Positions 23,001 through 36,019 of a stretch of 64,000 nucleotides of DNA are shown here, one piece after another. The stretch lies in assembly GCF_020740795.1 (NCBI RefSeq), contig NC_067286.1:18480350-18544349 (forward strand), written 5' to 3'. The DNA is from Apus apus (taxonomy: Eukaryota; Chordata; Aves; Apodiformes; Apodidae). Position numbers and translations under genes: made by a program. The first letter of the stretch is position 1. Each line of letters opens with the position of its first letter. The notes under the pieces are model-generated. The model was not told the origin of the DNA. It made no database searches and was given only the letters and a program-made list of their open reading frames with translations.

Positions 23001-25555
23001 GGTGACTGGTGTGTTAGCAAAAGCCCTATAGCAACACAATTACACTGCCTCAAAAGTGCTTGCCTAGGCAAGCTCTGAACTGGTAACAACCTTGAAAGTA
23101 CAGACAGCCAAGTTGATGTCTGTAACATCAGCTGCTCTCTGGTGTTGAAGAACAGGAAGCACAGCCTAGCCACAGCCAGACCAAAACAGAAACAAAACAA
23201 GAATGAACAGATAACAGAAGAGTTTGCTTGATGAGAAAAGGGCCTTCTTGGTATTTCCACTCTTTTCCTTTTGTTCTCCAATAAGAAATTTTGCAGCTAT
23301 GGCTAAGTACCTAAATGATAGCAGTCAATCCACTTTATTCTAGAAAGGCCTGGTCCCATCTTTGATTGGGAAGACTCCTGTACACTTTCCCTATGAGGTG
23401 TGCTGGACCTTCTCCTCTCCAGTGGGGACACCTGCTTGAGTGCTTACTCCTCAGAGGCTGAAAAATGAGACAAGGGACACCTGGCTGTACCCGTAAAAGG
23501 ATAAGAGATATCAATTCATATGTTTAATGAGCCAGCTTTAAATATTAAGAAATCTTTCACTGTTAAGTTCTAAAACTGTAAGACCTTAGGATCCTTTAAG
23601 ATAATTGTCATTATTGTATTATCATCTGGCCTAGGTGTTATTATAAACACTGTTTTAGATCTAATATAAGGCCTACTATTCAGTAAGTTGCTAACATTTA
23701 AATGGTTAACTTCTGCCAACTAACTATTAGTTGTGCATTTTATTGTTAAGATACCTTTTGCATTATTGCTTTAATGTTCTGTTCTGCTACAGTAATATCC
23801 CAACACTCATACAATCCAGATTGTGCCTTTTTTAGTTCAGTTTTTAAGACTCCAATGCTGTTTGCAATAAATCTTGTTTTGTGTATATACATCTTGTCTG
23901 CTATCTGGCCCCATTTGGGACAGAAGTACAAGAGAACAGAGTAATAGTGAAGCACTTACATGAAGAGCAAGAAGGAAAAGGTGATCCACCTATACAAAGA
24001 TCTCAAAAAAAAAAAGAAAAAAGGAAAAAAGAAAGATGAGCACATCCTGCCCTATCTGACCACAATCCACAACCTCACAGTTGGGTAAGAACACATGGTG
24101 CATACTGCCAGGCAAGGCAGGAGTCACTTCAAAAGCCAAACCATTCCATGACCTGACTTTCTCAGTCTCTCATCCTACTGACATTGAATCCTTAGGACAA
24201 ACTGAACAACAGCAACACACGAGAAGTTGAGCAGTTTGACTCCAGATCTGGGTGCTGAGCTCTAGGAAATACAAGCATTGCACAGTTGTTCTGTTGCACT
24301 GAGCCACCTAAAATCTCAATGGCAGGACTTGGTCTGGTGTCCCACATCAGACCACTGTATTTTTATATTTGCAGGCCCAAAGGCACACACAGGCACACAC
24401 CTACATCCCAGCTCATGAAGCACATGGCATGTGTGCCTGCACACGCACACACACAGAGTCCTGCTGGCTAGACCTTCGTTTAGTCAGCAGAGACGTTGCT
24501 TGATACATTTGCCTCAACTTGCACAGTAACTGTACTTAACCAAATAGCAAAGAAAGCCAGGCCTGCAGGCTTTTTCTACACAACCTGCCCTAAAGCAGCA
24601 TCTGATGGATGGGCAAGAAACAGTGCTAAAGCAAATGAAATAGTTCCCAGGCCATTAAATACATCACTATTTTTAAATATTGATTTTTGAATGAGAGCAA
24701 GAAAATCGGTATCCAACACATCAGTAAAATCTATTCCATAAATAACCTGTATGCCAGCAGTTAGATAACTTCTAACATCTTTGCTAATGCACACAAGAAA
24801 GACTTGATGCAGAATATCCCACTGCACCTATGCTGCTATAAAAGCTTCCAAAGGGCTGCAAGTTCAACTCTGTTAACTCCCTACCAATACAGACACCTCA
24901 CACACCCTCAGAAGGCACACTGCTAGTGTGGAGGGTAAGGTTCAGCTACCCTGAAGTCTATCTGAGCTGGGCCAGATAACCCTGGCCCTGAGGCACCTCT
25001 TAGCAAACAAGCGGATGTCCTCCCCTTGGTATATGCATTGTAGGTATAGGCCAGTAACATATAACCTTCAGCAAACTAACTGAAGACCTCATTCTTCAGC
25101 AAGGCTAAATACCAACCTTTGAAAGCATGATCTAAGTTCCCTCTCTGTAAGATGAAAATATTACCACTGCTACTTTACCTACCTCCCTGAAAATTCTCAG
25201 AAAAGGCCTTCAGCTGCTTATCAACTTGCCAACACATCTCACAGAGCCCAGCCAGAAGACATTAAGTAAAGCCTTCCCCAGTGCAGAACTCTAAAGCATG
25301 CAGGTTAACAGCTCTGATTTACACAACTACCCAGTGCCGCCATCCACCCCAAACTGACAGCCAACATGGGTCAACATGCTTGACACTCACCTTTCCCACC
25401 AAAGCAGCTCACTGCACCAGTGCAAACGTTCAGTCCTCTTCAAGTGCTTTCTTCCACACCCCCTCTTCTGGTTGGCTCTGCTGGATCTCTGCTGGAGCAC
25501 TGCTAGATTCAGGAAAGTAGAAAGCTGAAAAAGAACAGAAAAGAAATGCAGAGAC

Positions 25556-26757
25556 ATGAACTACATAAAAGATTATTCCGAGAATCAGTATCTGATAATG
25601 CACTTCACCATCAAGTACACCAATGGGGTTGCAGCATCAGTGGACAAGGGGAGAGCAACTGATGCAATCTACCTAGACTTGTGCGAAGTATTCGACACTG
25701 TCCGGCACAACATTCTGGTCTCTAAAATGGAGAGATACGAATTCAAGGGACAGACCACTTGGTGGATAAGGAATTGGTTGGATGTTTTCATTCAAAGAAT
25801 AGTGGTCAACAGCTTGATGTCCAATGGAGACCAGTGATGAGTGGAGTTCTTCAAGGGTTGGTACTGGGATCGAGGCTGTTTTACATCTTTGTTAGCAATA
25901 TGGACAGTGGAATTGAGTGCACCCTCAGCAGGTTTGCTGATGACACCAAGCTGCGTGGTGTGGTCGACACACTGTAGACAAGGAAGGCCATCCAGACGTG
26001 AGCCCATGCCAACCCCATGAAATTCAACAAGGCCAAGTGCAAGGTCCTGCACCTGGGTCGAGGCAATCCCGAGCACAGATACAAGTTGGGTAGAGAATGG
26101 ATTAAGAACAGCCCTGCAGAGAAGGACTGGGTGCTGGGTGACAACAAGCTCAACATGAGCTGGCAACATGTGCTTGCAGCTCAGAAGGCCAACTGTATCC
26201 TGGGCTGCAGCAGAAATGTGGCCAGCAGGCCAAGGGAGGTGATTCTCTCCCTCTACTGCACTCTTGTGAGACCCCACCTGGAGCACTGTGTCCAGTTCTG
26301 GAGCCCCCAGCACAGAAAGGACATGGAGCTGTTGGAGCAAGTCCAGAGGAGGGCCATGAAGATGACCAGAGAGCTGGAGTACCTCTCCAGCCTGGAAAAC
26401 AGAAGGCCCCATGGAAACCTTACAGAAGCCTCCTAGTATCTCCAGGGGCCTACAGGAAAGCTGCGGAGGGACTTTTTACAAAGGCAAGTGCTGACAGGAC
26501 AAGGGGTAATGGATCAAAACTGAAAGTGGGTAGATTTAGGTTAGACACTAGGAAGAAATTCTTCATTGTGAGGGTAGGAAGATATTGGAACAGGTTGCCC
26601 AAGGAGGTTGTGGAAGCCCCATCCCTGGAAGTGTTCAATGGCAGGTTAGATGAGACTTTGAGCAACCTGGTCTAGTGGGAGGTGTCCCTGCCCATGGTAG
26701 AGAGGTTGGAACTCTATGATCTTTAAGGTCCCTTCCAATGCAAACCATTCTATGATC
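25556..26757 (+). mobile_element. CR1 LINE, reverse transcriptase to 3' end
   Basis: Frames contain YLDLCEVFDTVRHN, SGVLQG and FADDTKL (RT palm motifs), then [16 protein letters not shown] and [16 protein letters not shown], and the CR1 3' tail ending CATTCTATGATCC. The frame changes and carries stops: 5'-truncated and dead. Confidence 0.93.
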
Positions 26758-26759
26758 CT

Positions 26760-29500
26760 ATTTTAAACAGTACTGTTCTCATTACAGATCCCTGACAGAC
26801 ACCACTTGTCACTGATCTCAATTCGGGCATTGAGCTGTTGAGTACTACTGCAACTGTCCAGCCAACTCCTTATCCACCTGTTGTGGTTTAGGCCCAGCCA
26901 GCAAAAAAGTACAACACGTCCACTTGCTCACCTCCCTCGCTCCCAACTGTGGGACAGAGAGGAGAAAATCCAACTAAGAAACCCATGGGTTGAGACAAGT
27001 ACAGGTAGTGTTTCTCTCACCAATTATGGTCACAGGCAAAACAGACTCAACTTGGGGAAAAATCAATTTAATTTATCACTTATCAGATGCAAATAGGATA
27101 AAGAAAACAAAGACCAGAGCTTACATACTTCACCTTACCCCTCCCTTCTTCCTGGGCCCAGATCACTTTGTTCCTGATTTCTCTACCTCCTCCCCCTCAG
27201 AAGCACAGGGGAATATGGATTGGGGTTTATGGTCAGTTTGTCACATTTTTTTCTGCTGCTCTCTCCTCCTCCAGGAGGAGGACTCCTCACAGTCTTCCCC
27301 AGTTCCACAGCAGGGTCCCTCCCATGGGAGAGTGTCCTTTATGAACCCCTCTGCCATGAGTCCCTCCCATAAGGTGCAGTTCTCCAGGAACAGACTGCTC
27401 TAGCACAGGTTTCCCACAGAGTTACAGCCTGCTTTGGGTGCAGGGTCCTCCATGGCTGCAGGTCCACATCTGCTCCACTGTGGTCCTCCTTGGGCTGCAG
27501 GGGTACAGCCTGACCTTTCACCATGAGCTGCAGGGGATTCTCTGCTTGGGCACCTCCTCCCCCTCCTTCCTCACCCACCTTGGTATCTCTACAAGTATTG
27601 CTCTCACCTTCCAGTCTCCTCTGCCTTGAGGTCTAACAGCAGTGGTTTTCCTCTTCTTGAACATGTTAATCATAGAGGTGCATCCATTGTTGTTGATGCG
27701 CTTGGCCTTAGCCAGAGGCAGGGCCAGATTTCTGGAGCCAAGGGAGCTTTCAGCAGCTCCTCACAGGATCCTCCCCTGGGGCTTTTCCCCAACTATCAAA
27801 TAGTCTGTTTCTCAAATCCATATATCTCCAATGTAGAGGGAAGGCTGAGGGTGACCTGACTGACATGACTTTTCAAGTATCATGGAGAGTGGCTTGGCAA
27901 CTACATCAGCCAGTTGCCTCAGGACTCTTGAATGCATCTTACTGAGCCCCATAGACTTATGTTCAGGTTCCTCAGGGGTCTTGAACATGATTTTCTCTTA
28001 CAGTGGGAGGGACTTCGCTTCCCTAGTCCCTGCCTTGAGGTCCAGCCACTCAAGAGGTGTGGGAAGAAGGACTGCCAGTGAAGACTGAGGAAAAAAGTTG
28101 CTGAGTACCCCAGCCTTCTCTTCCTCCATTGTTACCAGCTTGCCAGTCACGTTCACCAGGGAGGGTACATTTTCTTTGACCTTCCTTTTCTGGCTGACAT
28201 ACCTACATATTATTATTCTGACATACCTTATTATTACTCTTTGGATGCCTTGCAAAATTCAGCTCCAGCCACACCTTGGCCCTCCTGACTCCATCCCTAC
28301 ACAACCAGGCAATGTCCTTATACTCTTCCCAGGATACCTGTCCCTATTTTCATGTCTGTGCTTTCCCTTCTTGCCCTTTAGTTTGACTAGTTGGTCTTGA
28401 CTCATTCATGCTGCTTTCTTGCTGTCCATTCCTCACTTCTTACACCCAGGGATCAACAGTTCTTCTACTCTATGGAAAGCATACTTAAAGATCTGCCAGT
28501 TCTGTTCTGCTCTCTTGTCCCTGGGGGGAATTTCGCAGGGGATACTAACTCCTTGAACATGTGGAAGTTTGCTTTCCTAAAACGCAGGGTCCTGACTTTA
28601 TTTTATTTTTTGCCTGACTCCTATCCCTCAGGACTGCAAATTCCACCTGTGCGTGATAACTGCAGCCCAAGCTGCCTCCCATCTTGGCATCACTGATTAG
28701 CTCTTGTGTGTTGGTGACCAGCAGGTCCAGTAATGCATCCTCTCTGGTAGGACTGTCTATTACCCGTCTTAAGAAGTTATCCTCAGTGCACCCAGAAGTC
28801 TTCTGGATTGCCTCCAGCTTGCTGTGCTACTTTTCCAGCAGCTGTTGAGGTAGCTGAAGTCTCCCAGCAGGACAAGAGCCTGCAAGCATGATGCTTCCTG
28901 TAGCTAGAGTAAGAAGGCTTCAGAAGTAGGCCCCCCTCTTGATCAGGTAGCCTGTAGTAAACACCAGCCACAAGACTTCTTACTCATAAGCTTTCAACCT
29001 GCTCATGGCTACTCTTCAGAGACAGTTCTTCACAATCTATTCATTTCTTGATGTGGAGAGCAATCACTCCGTCTCTCCCTTCTGAGTAGCTTGTAGCCAT
29101 TGATAGCCACACTGCTGTCATGGGATTTGTCCCACCAAGTTTCAGCTATGGCAAGTAGGTCATAGGTCTCTAGCAGCATGGTGGCTTCTGACTCTTCCTG
29201 TTTGCTGCCCATGCTTACTGCACTGGTACAAGGCACTTCAACTGGGCTGTTGGCTGTGTTACTTTTTTAGAGGAACACTGCTTAATTCCTTTGAGATATT
29301 TCACTGGTGCATCCCAGTTGTCTCCTATTACCTCAGGAGTCCCTGACATGACTCTACAAGACTTCAAGTGTGCTCCAGTGTAGCCAGCATGCTGCAAGGC
29401 AACAGGCTGAGGGCCCATGCTAGCACCCTATCCCTATAACCTTGGCAAGTCCATTACTGTGGAGGCAGCTAGGCTGCCTAAGGTAGTTGTATTGGAAAAC
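26760..29500 (-). mobile_element. Antisense CR1 LINE (endonuclease to RT), split by an LTR
   Basis: Read leftward, CR1 ORF2 begins near 29500-29240 with the endonuclease start (SMGSKQEESEATMLLETYDL, then AETWWDKSHD). It continues to KRKVKENVPSLVN and EEEKAGVLSNFFPQS near 28200-28080, reaches YGFEKQTI at about 27805, and resumes after the LTR at 26880-26760 with VTSGVCQGSV-like sequence. It stops in the RT and lacks the 3' end. Multiple stops. Confidence 0.85.
26879..27797. mobile_element. LTR-like element inserted in the antisense CR1
   Basis: A roughly 920-bp block starting TGTTGTGGTTTAGGCCCAGC and ending ACTATCA, so with TG...CA ends. It contains the family-typical strings GAAACCCATGGGTTGAGACA, CTGCAGGGGATTCTCTGC and CACCTCCTCCCCCTCCTTC. 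It interrupts CR1 ORF2 sequence that resumes on both sides. No open coding region, and no clear target duplication was seen. I recognise it as a repeat common in birds but cannot give the family name. Confidence 0.75.
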
Positions 29501-31551
29501 AGCCTCTACCTCTTTTAAGCCCCTGCTTTTCTAAGGCAGAGGGTCTCAGATGTTTTGCAATTGTTTATATTGTCACATCTTCAGCCATCTCACCCTCATC
29601 CCACAGCAAGCAGGTTCAGTTCTCTCTGTAATCTGTTTACACTGGCATAGCCTGTGGCAGGATGGAGAGGAGAAAACAGCCTTTTTTTCTCCCTAACCTG
29701 TCTGTTTGGATGCTGACTTAGTGATCCTTTGATCTACACCCTGACACAGCCTAAGGCTTAAGTTCTTATCTATTGCCCATACCAGGGTACAGAGGCAGTA
29801 ATCCTTCCTGACTTGCCTGCGTGGGATAATGGGGTGTTTGTGAACCACCCAGGAAAAGAAAAAAGTTACTTTTTATTAGCAGATCAAATTTAACACAATT
29901 CCTGACCATTTTAACTTCCTATTATCTTCAAGGGGAGACTCCTGTATGTCTTTACCTTGCATAGTATGGGAAGCACAACTTCATTTATAATCACCTTGGA
30001 TAACCCCTGAGCAGATTCCATCCCCTATGAAAAGGAATGCTCTGGTAAGACCTAGAAACTTGTTACTTCAGATGACTATATAGCCTCTAGACCATAAAAA
30101 TACCTTGAGAGAAACAGTGGAAATCCCAGCACTTGAGCCATCGCTAAGTAGAATAAACAAAGGTCCTAGAATCATTAAAGATCAGATAATGGAGCTTTCT
30201 GAGGAACTGGGGAGAGGAGGAAAGGTGTAAGCAGCAATCACCTGCACAGCAAACAACAGCTCTGATGCATCCTCAGTCCTGAAGCTGGGCCCAAACTCCC
30301 CCCAAGCAGACCTTGTGCCACTTCGTTTACTCATCTGCTTCATGCTGCTCCTATACTCCTACCCTTTAGAAACAAAAGCTGACTCAGGATGCAAAGCGAA
30401 ACACTTTGCTTTCCACCTCAGCATGTTGCAACATGCTGGAACATTAAATTACTTGTACCTCTAGGGCTGGGGAGAAGGCAAAAGGAGCCAGACACCCAGT
30501 GAGGTGAAGAAGCTCTTTCTCAGGAACTGTCATTTATATTGGTGTGTGGGGCAGGCACACAGAACAGATTTTGTTCCAAAACTCTCTTGCCTGACCCTTC
30601 ACATGGAAACTGAACTCATTTGGCACTGTTCAATGAAATTCCCCAGACCACAGCGTGGAAACTGCCTTTATTCTCCTTCTTCCTGTTGTCTAAACTTATC
30701 ACATGCTTCTGAGGGCATGGAATAATCATCTTTGCCTGTAAAGTACCCAGCACAAAAGGACATCATCTGAGCTTCTTAGGAGCTGCTGAGAAGTCTGGAA
30801 TACAAAGCAATGTTTTCCCACTCCTATCAGGAGTGTGTACAATTGTTCTGGGAGAGGTGGAGACAACTTAGAAACCCACTGACATTCAACAAGTAGCAAG
30901 ATCTTCAACAGACCTTGCTTGGCCCTACCTACTCTCAACCGGAGAAGCACCTTTCTGAAGAACTTACAGAGGGAAAGAGAGATCCCATCTGGGAGTTTGG
31001 GAGAATCTCACCCCATCACTCTGAGACTAGGCATCACCTCCACAGGTGTATCAGAGTCCCTCTGTGACCTGTGGGATGCTGGCCAGTTCCCTCCTTTCCT
31101 CTATCCTGGGCTCAAGTTGCTGCGTTTTGAACAGAATCTTCAAGAGAGATGTTCACCCTGTCAGAGTCAGGTACCCAGCAAGGATACCTGAAGGATATTA
31201 CTAATTTTATTGGCGTCACTGAAGCAAAGGGCACCAGAGCAGAGAATCACACCAGGGAACCCTTTCTTAGTGGCAAAAAAAAAAGCAGCAAGAGCACAAG
31301 GGGAGAGGGCGCCCCAGCCCTTTGCCCTGCCCCTCAACCCGAGCGGGACGAGCGAGCTCCTGATGAGCAGCAGCTCCGACTGAGCGCGGGTGGGACAAAC
31401 TTCAGGTAGAGGAGCAGCCTCAGGGAGCAGGAGCGGCCGGAGCGCGGGGAGCAGAGCGGGCAAACGGGGTGCGGCAGCTTGTGCAAGCAGGGTGGGCAGG
31501 TGGGCTAGCTGGACTGGAAGTGCTCACCCTCCCAGAAAAATTCCGACTATG

Positions 31552-32237
31552 GTCTCCACTCAGTCTAAAGCCACGGTCAAAAAAAAATGTGGCGACCCAG
31601 ACTGACCTATCTCGGAAACACACAGCCATCCAGGTGTTGGGCTGCATGGAACGTCTGAGCCTGTCACTCTTGCCAGAGGACAGCAAAGACAACACCTGTG
31701 TGTGCTGTGACAACCAGGTAAATGATCTGCTCAGCCTGGTGGCAGAGATGAAAGAGGAAGTGGAGAGATTAAGGACTATTGGGGAATGTCAAAAAAAAAA
31801 AAATAGCCTGGTGGAGCCCTTTTCCTTAGGGAAAAGGCAGTGGTTAGAGGCTCCATGAGCAGTAGAGGATCTCCTGTCCTCTTGTCCCTGCTCAGGGTAG
31901 CAGGTGAGTCCCCTCCAGGCCTCCTCCACCTCCCCAGATGCCCTTACAGAACAGATATGGGGCTCTGGAAATAGAGGACCAGGGAAATGAGGATGCTGAT
32001 AAAGCCCCATCCAAGGAGTTGCCAAAGCAGTCAGCTCCACGCATTAAGACTTCTTCCGTTAAGAGCAAGAGGAGGCTAACTGTTACAGGAGATTACCTTT
32101 TGAGAGGAACTGAGGGTCCCATACGCCAGCTGGACCCTTCACATAGGGAAGTCTGCTGCCTCCCTGGGACCCGAGTTAGGGATATAACCAGGAAAATTCC
32201 TGGTCTGGTATGGCCCTCAGATTACTACCCTCTTTGA
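31552..32237 (+). pseudogene. CR1 ORF1 remnant in this copy
   Basis: Covers the zinc-binding CVCC...Q region with a coiled-coil-like LVAEMKEEVERLRT and a segment resembling the SGNH/esterase-like block GD(S)LLRGTEG, in which the expected serine is tyrosine. The reading frame breaks at the poly-A near 31792-31803 (a run of 12 A) and restarts at 31938. Confidence 0.7.
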
Positions 32238-33609
32238 TCTTTCAGGTAGACAGTGATGAGGTAAAGAGAAGAAGTCTGAGGGTAATGAAGAAAGATTTCA
32301 GGGCCTTGGGGTGACTGGTCAAGGGATGAGGAGCACAAGTTGTGTTCTCCTCTATCCCTCCAGTTCCAGGGAATGATGAAAAGGTGAACAAGAAGACCCA
32401 ACAGATCAATGCTTGCTACCAGCAATGATGCTACCAGCAGGACTTAGGGGTTTCTGACCATGGTTTGATTTACAGGACACCAAGCCTACTGACAATGGAT
32501 GGGAAAACCCTATATCACAGGGGGGAAAGGGTATTAGGTCAAGAGCAAGGCAAAAGCCCAGCTGGAACGCAGCTTGGCCACTGACATAAGGGACAACAAA
32601 ACAAGTTTTTACAAATACATCAACAACAAAAAAAAAGAGCCAGGGAGAATCTCCATCCCCTACTGGATGCAGGGGGGGGCACTGCAACCAAGGATGAGGA
32701 AAAGGCTGAGATACATAATGCCTTCTTTCCCTCCATCTTTAATAGTCAGATCAGGTCCCCCCTGAGGGTGTTCAGCCTCCTGAGCTGGAAGATAAGGACA
32801 GAGAGCAGAACAACCCCCCCCCCCCCTCTCCATAACACAGGAGGAAGTAGTTAATGATCTGCTTCTGCACCTGGACACGCATAAGTCTATGGCGCCTGCT
32901 GGAATCCAGCCTAGAATACTGAGGGAGCTGGTGGGGAACTCACTAAGCCTCTCTCCATCGTTTATCAACAATCCAATGCAATGCTACAGGCTTGAGGAAG
33001 AGTACCTGGAGAGCTGAGTGGTGGAAAAGCACCTGGGGGTGCTGATTGACAGCCAGCTTAACACGAGCCAGCAGTGTGCTCAGGTGGCCAAGAAGGCCAA
33101 GAGCATCCTGGCCTGCATCAGGAATAGCGTGGCCAGCAGGAGTAGGGAAGTGATCGTGCCTCTGTACTCAGCACTGGTGAGGCTGCACCTCGAGCACTGT
33201 GTGCAGTTGTGCCCCTAACTATACAAAGGACATTGAGTGGCTGAAGTGTGTCCAGAAGAGAGCTACCAAGGTGGTGAAGGGTCTAGAGAACAAGTCCTAT
33301 GAGGAGAGGCTGAGAGACTTGTGGTTGTTTAGTTTGGAGAACAGAAGGCTGAGGGGAGACTTCACTGCCCTCTAAAATTACCTGAAAGGAGGCAGGTGTT
33401 GGCCTCTTCTCCCAAGTGAATAATGACAGGGCTAGAGGAAATGGCCTGAAGTTGTGGCAGGGGAGGTTTAGATTGGACATTAGGAATAATTTCTTTACTT
33501 ACAGAGTGGTCAGGCACTGGAACAGCCTGCCCAGGGAGGTGGTTGAGTCACCATCCTTGGAGGTATTCAAGAAATGTGTAGATATGGCATTTCAGGGCCC
33601 GCTCTAGTG

Positions 33610-33740
33610 GCTGAGGTTATGGGTCTTTTTGGTGGGGTATGTGTGGTTGTTTGCCATTTGGTTTTGTTGTTTGTTTTGGTTGTGTGTTGTTTTTTTTCTG
33701 GTGGGTTTGGTTTTGTTTTTTTTGTTTTTGTGTTGATGGT
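33610..33740 (+). repeat. G/T-rich expansion in the CR1 tail
   Basis: About 130 bases almost free of A and C, of TTTGTTTTGG type, between CR1 GGCCCGCTCTAGTGG and GATGGTTGGACTTGG. Simple-sequence expansion within the 3'UTR of this copy. Confidence 0.8.
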
Positions 33741-35023
33741 TGGACTTGGCTATCTCAGAGGTCCTTTCCAACCATCATGATTCAATTCAAAAGGAACTGC
33801 ATGCCTAACACACCTCAGGAGCTGCCTGCTCTTCAAGACAAGAGCTGCTCCCCAGGAGAAGAGCACTTAGCCCTTCCACTCATTTTTATTAGACTATTTA
33901 CTACCCAGGAAAAGGCCTTACTGAGACATAAATAACAACAAGCATAAATTTCTAACTCAGTAAGGATTTACATGTTCAGCACCACACACATCTGCAAATT
34001 AAGTGTTTATGCAGGGATAAGTCAAACCTGGGCAAGGTGATGAATGGCTTTGGGATCCTTGAGGATAAAAGGGACCTTAGCATAAATATAATTTCACAGA
34101 AAAGAAGGAAAGTGTGAGAGAAAGAGCAATCAAGTACGCCCAGCACTGCATGTGTCCGTACTCTAGCAGCACTGTTCCACTACAAAGCAAACAAAATAAC
34201 CTACATATGGCTTTCTAGTCCTAAGAAAATATGCACTGAGCCACATTCAGAGAGCCCAAAGCCCCTGTCTACTGCTCCCAGAGTGGATAAACAATGGAAG
34301 CAAATGTCCCCAGTCCTTATCAGGAGCTGAAAGACAGGCTAGAGACCAGCACACACTGCACAGCCAATGGGAACTCTTCCTGCATTAAACAACATCCTCT
34401 TGTATCTCATAAGGCGTCCTTTATCCTGAATGATCCTGAAGCACATTATGCTATTTATACACAGAAACCACTTAACTAGTCACTGAACTGAGGAGAGGAG
34501 CAGTAACTGTCCCTTTTCACTCACTCAAAGCACCAGAAATCAGTGCCTGGCATGTGTTTACAGAGAGCTCATCCCAGTAAGGGTTTGCCATGACAAGGAA
34601 CATTGGTCAGGGTTAGCCAATAGGCAAGGTAAACTCTTCACTGCAGCCTGCTAAGGGTATTTTAAAGTCTGTCTTCCCAATTCTGTTTACAGGCATCGGG
34701 GTGTTTTCTGGGTTTTTTTGCTTTGGTTCAGGGTATTTTTTTATTTTTGTTTTGTTTTGGTTTTTTGTTGTTTTTTTAAGCAGGGCTTTGTCTGCACAGG
34801 AGAGCTTGCCAGTAGCATTAAACCACATTTCTAAACAAAACAGTTGGTGCAGAATCAGCTTTCCATCAATTCCTTTCTATTCGTTACCTTCCTAATCACT
34901 GCATTATTTTCAGCTCAGATCTCAGAAGAGAAGCTACTGGGTCATCAGCGCTTTCAGGAAGTGCTAACAAAACCTCACTGCCCTGTAGTAATGCCAGTAC
35001 TAGGATCAAGCCAACAAGCACTA

Positions 35024-35287
35024 AAAATCATAGAATCATTTGGGTTGGAAGGGACCTTAAAGATCATCTGGTTTCAACCTCCCTGCATAGGCAGGGACAC
35101 CTCCCACTAGACCAGGTTGCTCAAGGCCCCATTCAATCTCTCCTTGAACACTTCCATGGATGCAGCTTCCACAACTTCCCTGGGCAACCTTTGCCAGTGT
35201 CTCACCACCCTCACATTAAAGAATTTCCTCCTAATGTCTAACCTAAATCTTCACTCTTCCAGTTTTGATCCATTACCCCTTGTGAAA
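35024..35287 (-). mobile_element. CR1 LINE, 3' end
   Basis: Reverse-complement CR1 tail: AATCATAGAATCATTTGGGT, TGGAAGGGACCTTAAAGATC, then TTGAACACTTCCATGGATGC and CAGTTTTGATCCATTACCCC. Confidence 0.95.
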
Positions 35288-36019
35288 TACCAGTGAAATC
35301 TTCAGGAGCCTCCCTTCTTACCCAGCACAGCTACCTCAAGCGGAAACATTCTTGCATCTGGAACTACCCACTTTACCAGAAATGCAGCACCAGAAATGGA
35401 CAAGAAGTCTCTTCTGACCATCGGTCTCTATATATCCTGATATCTGTGTCTCCAGGATTGTTTTGGAGTGATCATTGAATGCTTCTGAGGAGTTATATTC
35501 CTCTCCAGAGCTAAAAAAAATTTTTTCTAGAGTCAGATCAAATATCAAGCACAGTGCAGGGCAAATTAAATGACATTTAATTTCCCAGAGCTTTAAGCCC
35601 AAGATCGTAATAGCTGCCTCTCTCCTGTTATTATAGGAGCAATGCTGGAAACAATGCTCAATCCACACTGCTTAAGGCTGCCTTGAAAAGGTCAACACTA
35701 CCAGTAAAAATTAAACAATCCCAGCCAAGAAAACCCCAAACATTCCTCCCCCATGTTCTTTTGTAGCAAATTTTAAAAACCATTTATGCAGCTCTTTTTA
35801 GATGAACCTGCAAGCTTGACAGGGAGGCACCAGTATGTGAATAAATAACCAGGAGGCAAAGGGAGTAGGGTGATATGACAAAGCTTCACTAAGCCTACAA
35901 GGAGCTTGAAACCTAACAATCCACATGCCCCTCTGTGCCTTGAAGGTCAATTTTCAAGTCAAGGGGACAATATCATCTCATCTGATCTCCTGTTATTTTT
36001 ACAGATTAAAATTTTAAAG

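Larger units (their letters stand above)
31290..33785 (+). mobile_element. CR1 LINE retaining its 5' end, with internal deletions
   Basis: Begins with GC-rich CR1 5'UTR (31290-31500), then ORF1: MVSTQSKATVKKKCG near 31550, ATQTDLSRKHTAIQ, CMERLSLSLLPED, CVCCDNQVNDLLSLVAEMKEE, later TPRIKTS-like and GDYLLRGTEG with DPSHREVCCLPGTRVRD. After about 32460 only pieces of ORF2 remain (DIRDNKTSFYKYI, HLDTHKSMAPAGIQPRIL, then directly [10 protein letters not shown]), so endonuclease and most of RT are deleted. The 3' tail ends near 33785. Confidence 0.88.

Noticed and set aside
22613-23281. 222-codon minus-strand frame in CD151 intron 1
   Set aside because: Low-complexity Ser/Leu/Cys composition, no domain, no splice context or promoter. 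Best explained by chance.
24380-24465. CA-rich stretch as a CRISPR-like or tandem array
   Set aside because: Irregular CACA runs separated by unique sequence, an ordinary degenerate microsatellite.
25792-26412. 206-codon minus-strand frame
   Set aside because: It is the antisense of the CR1 reverse transcriptase and tail at 25556-26757.
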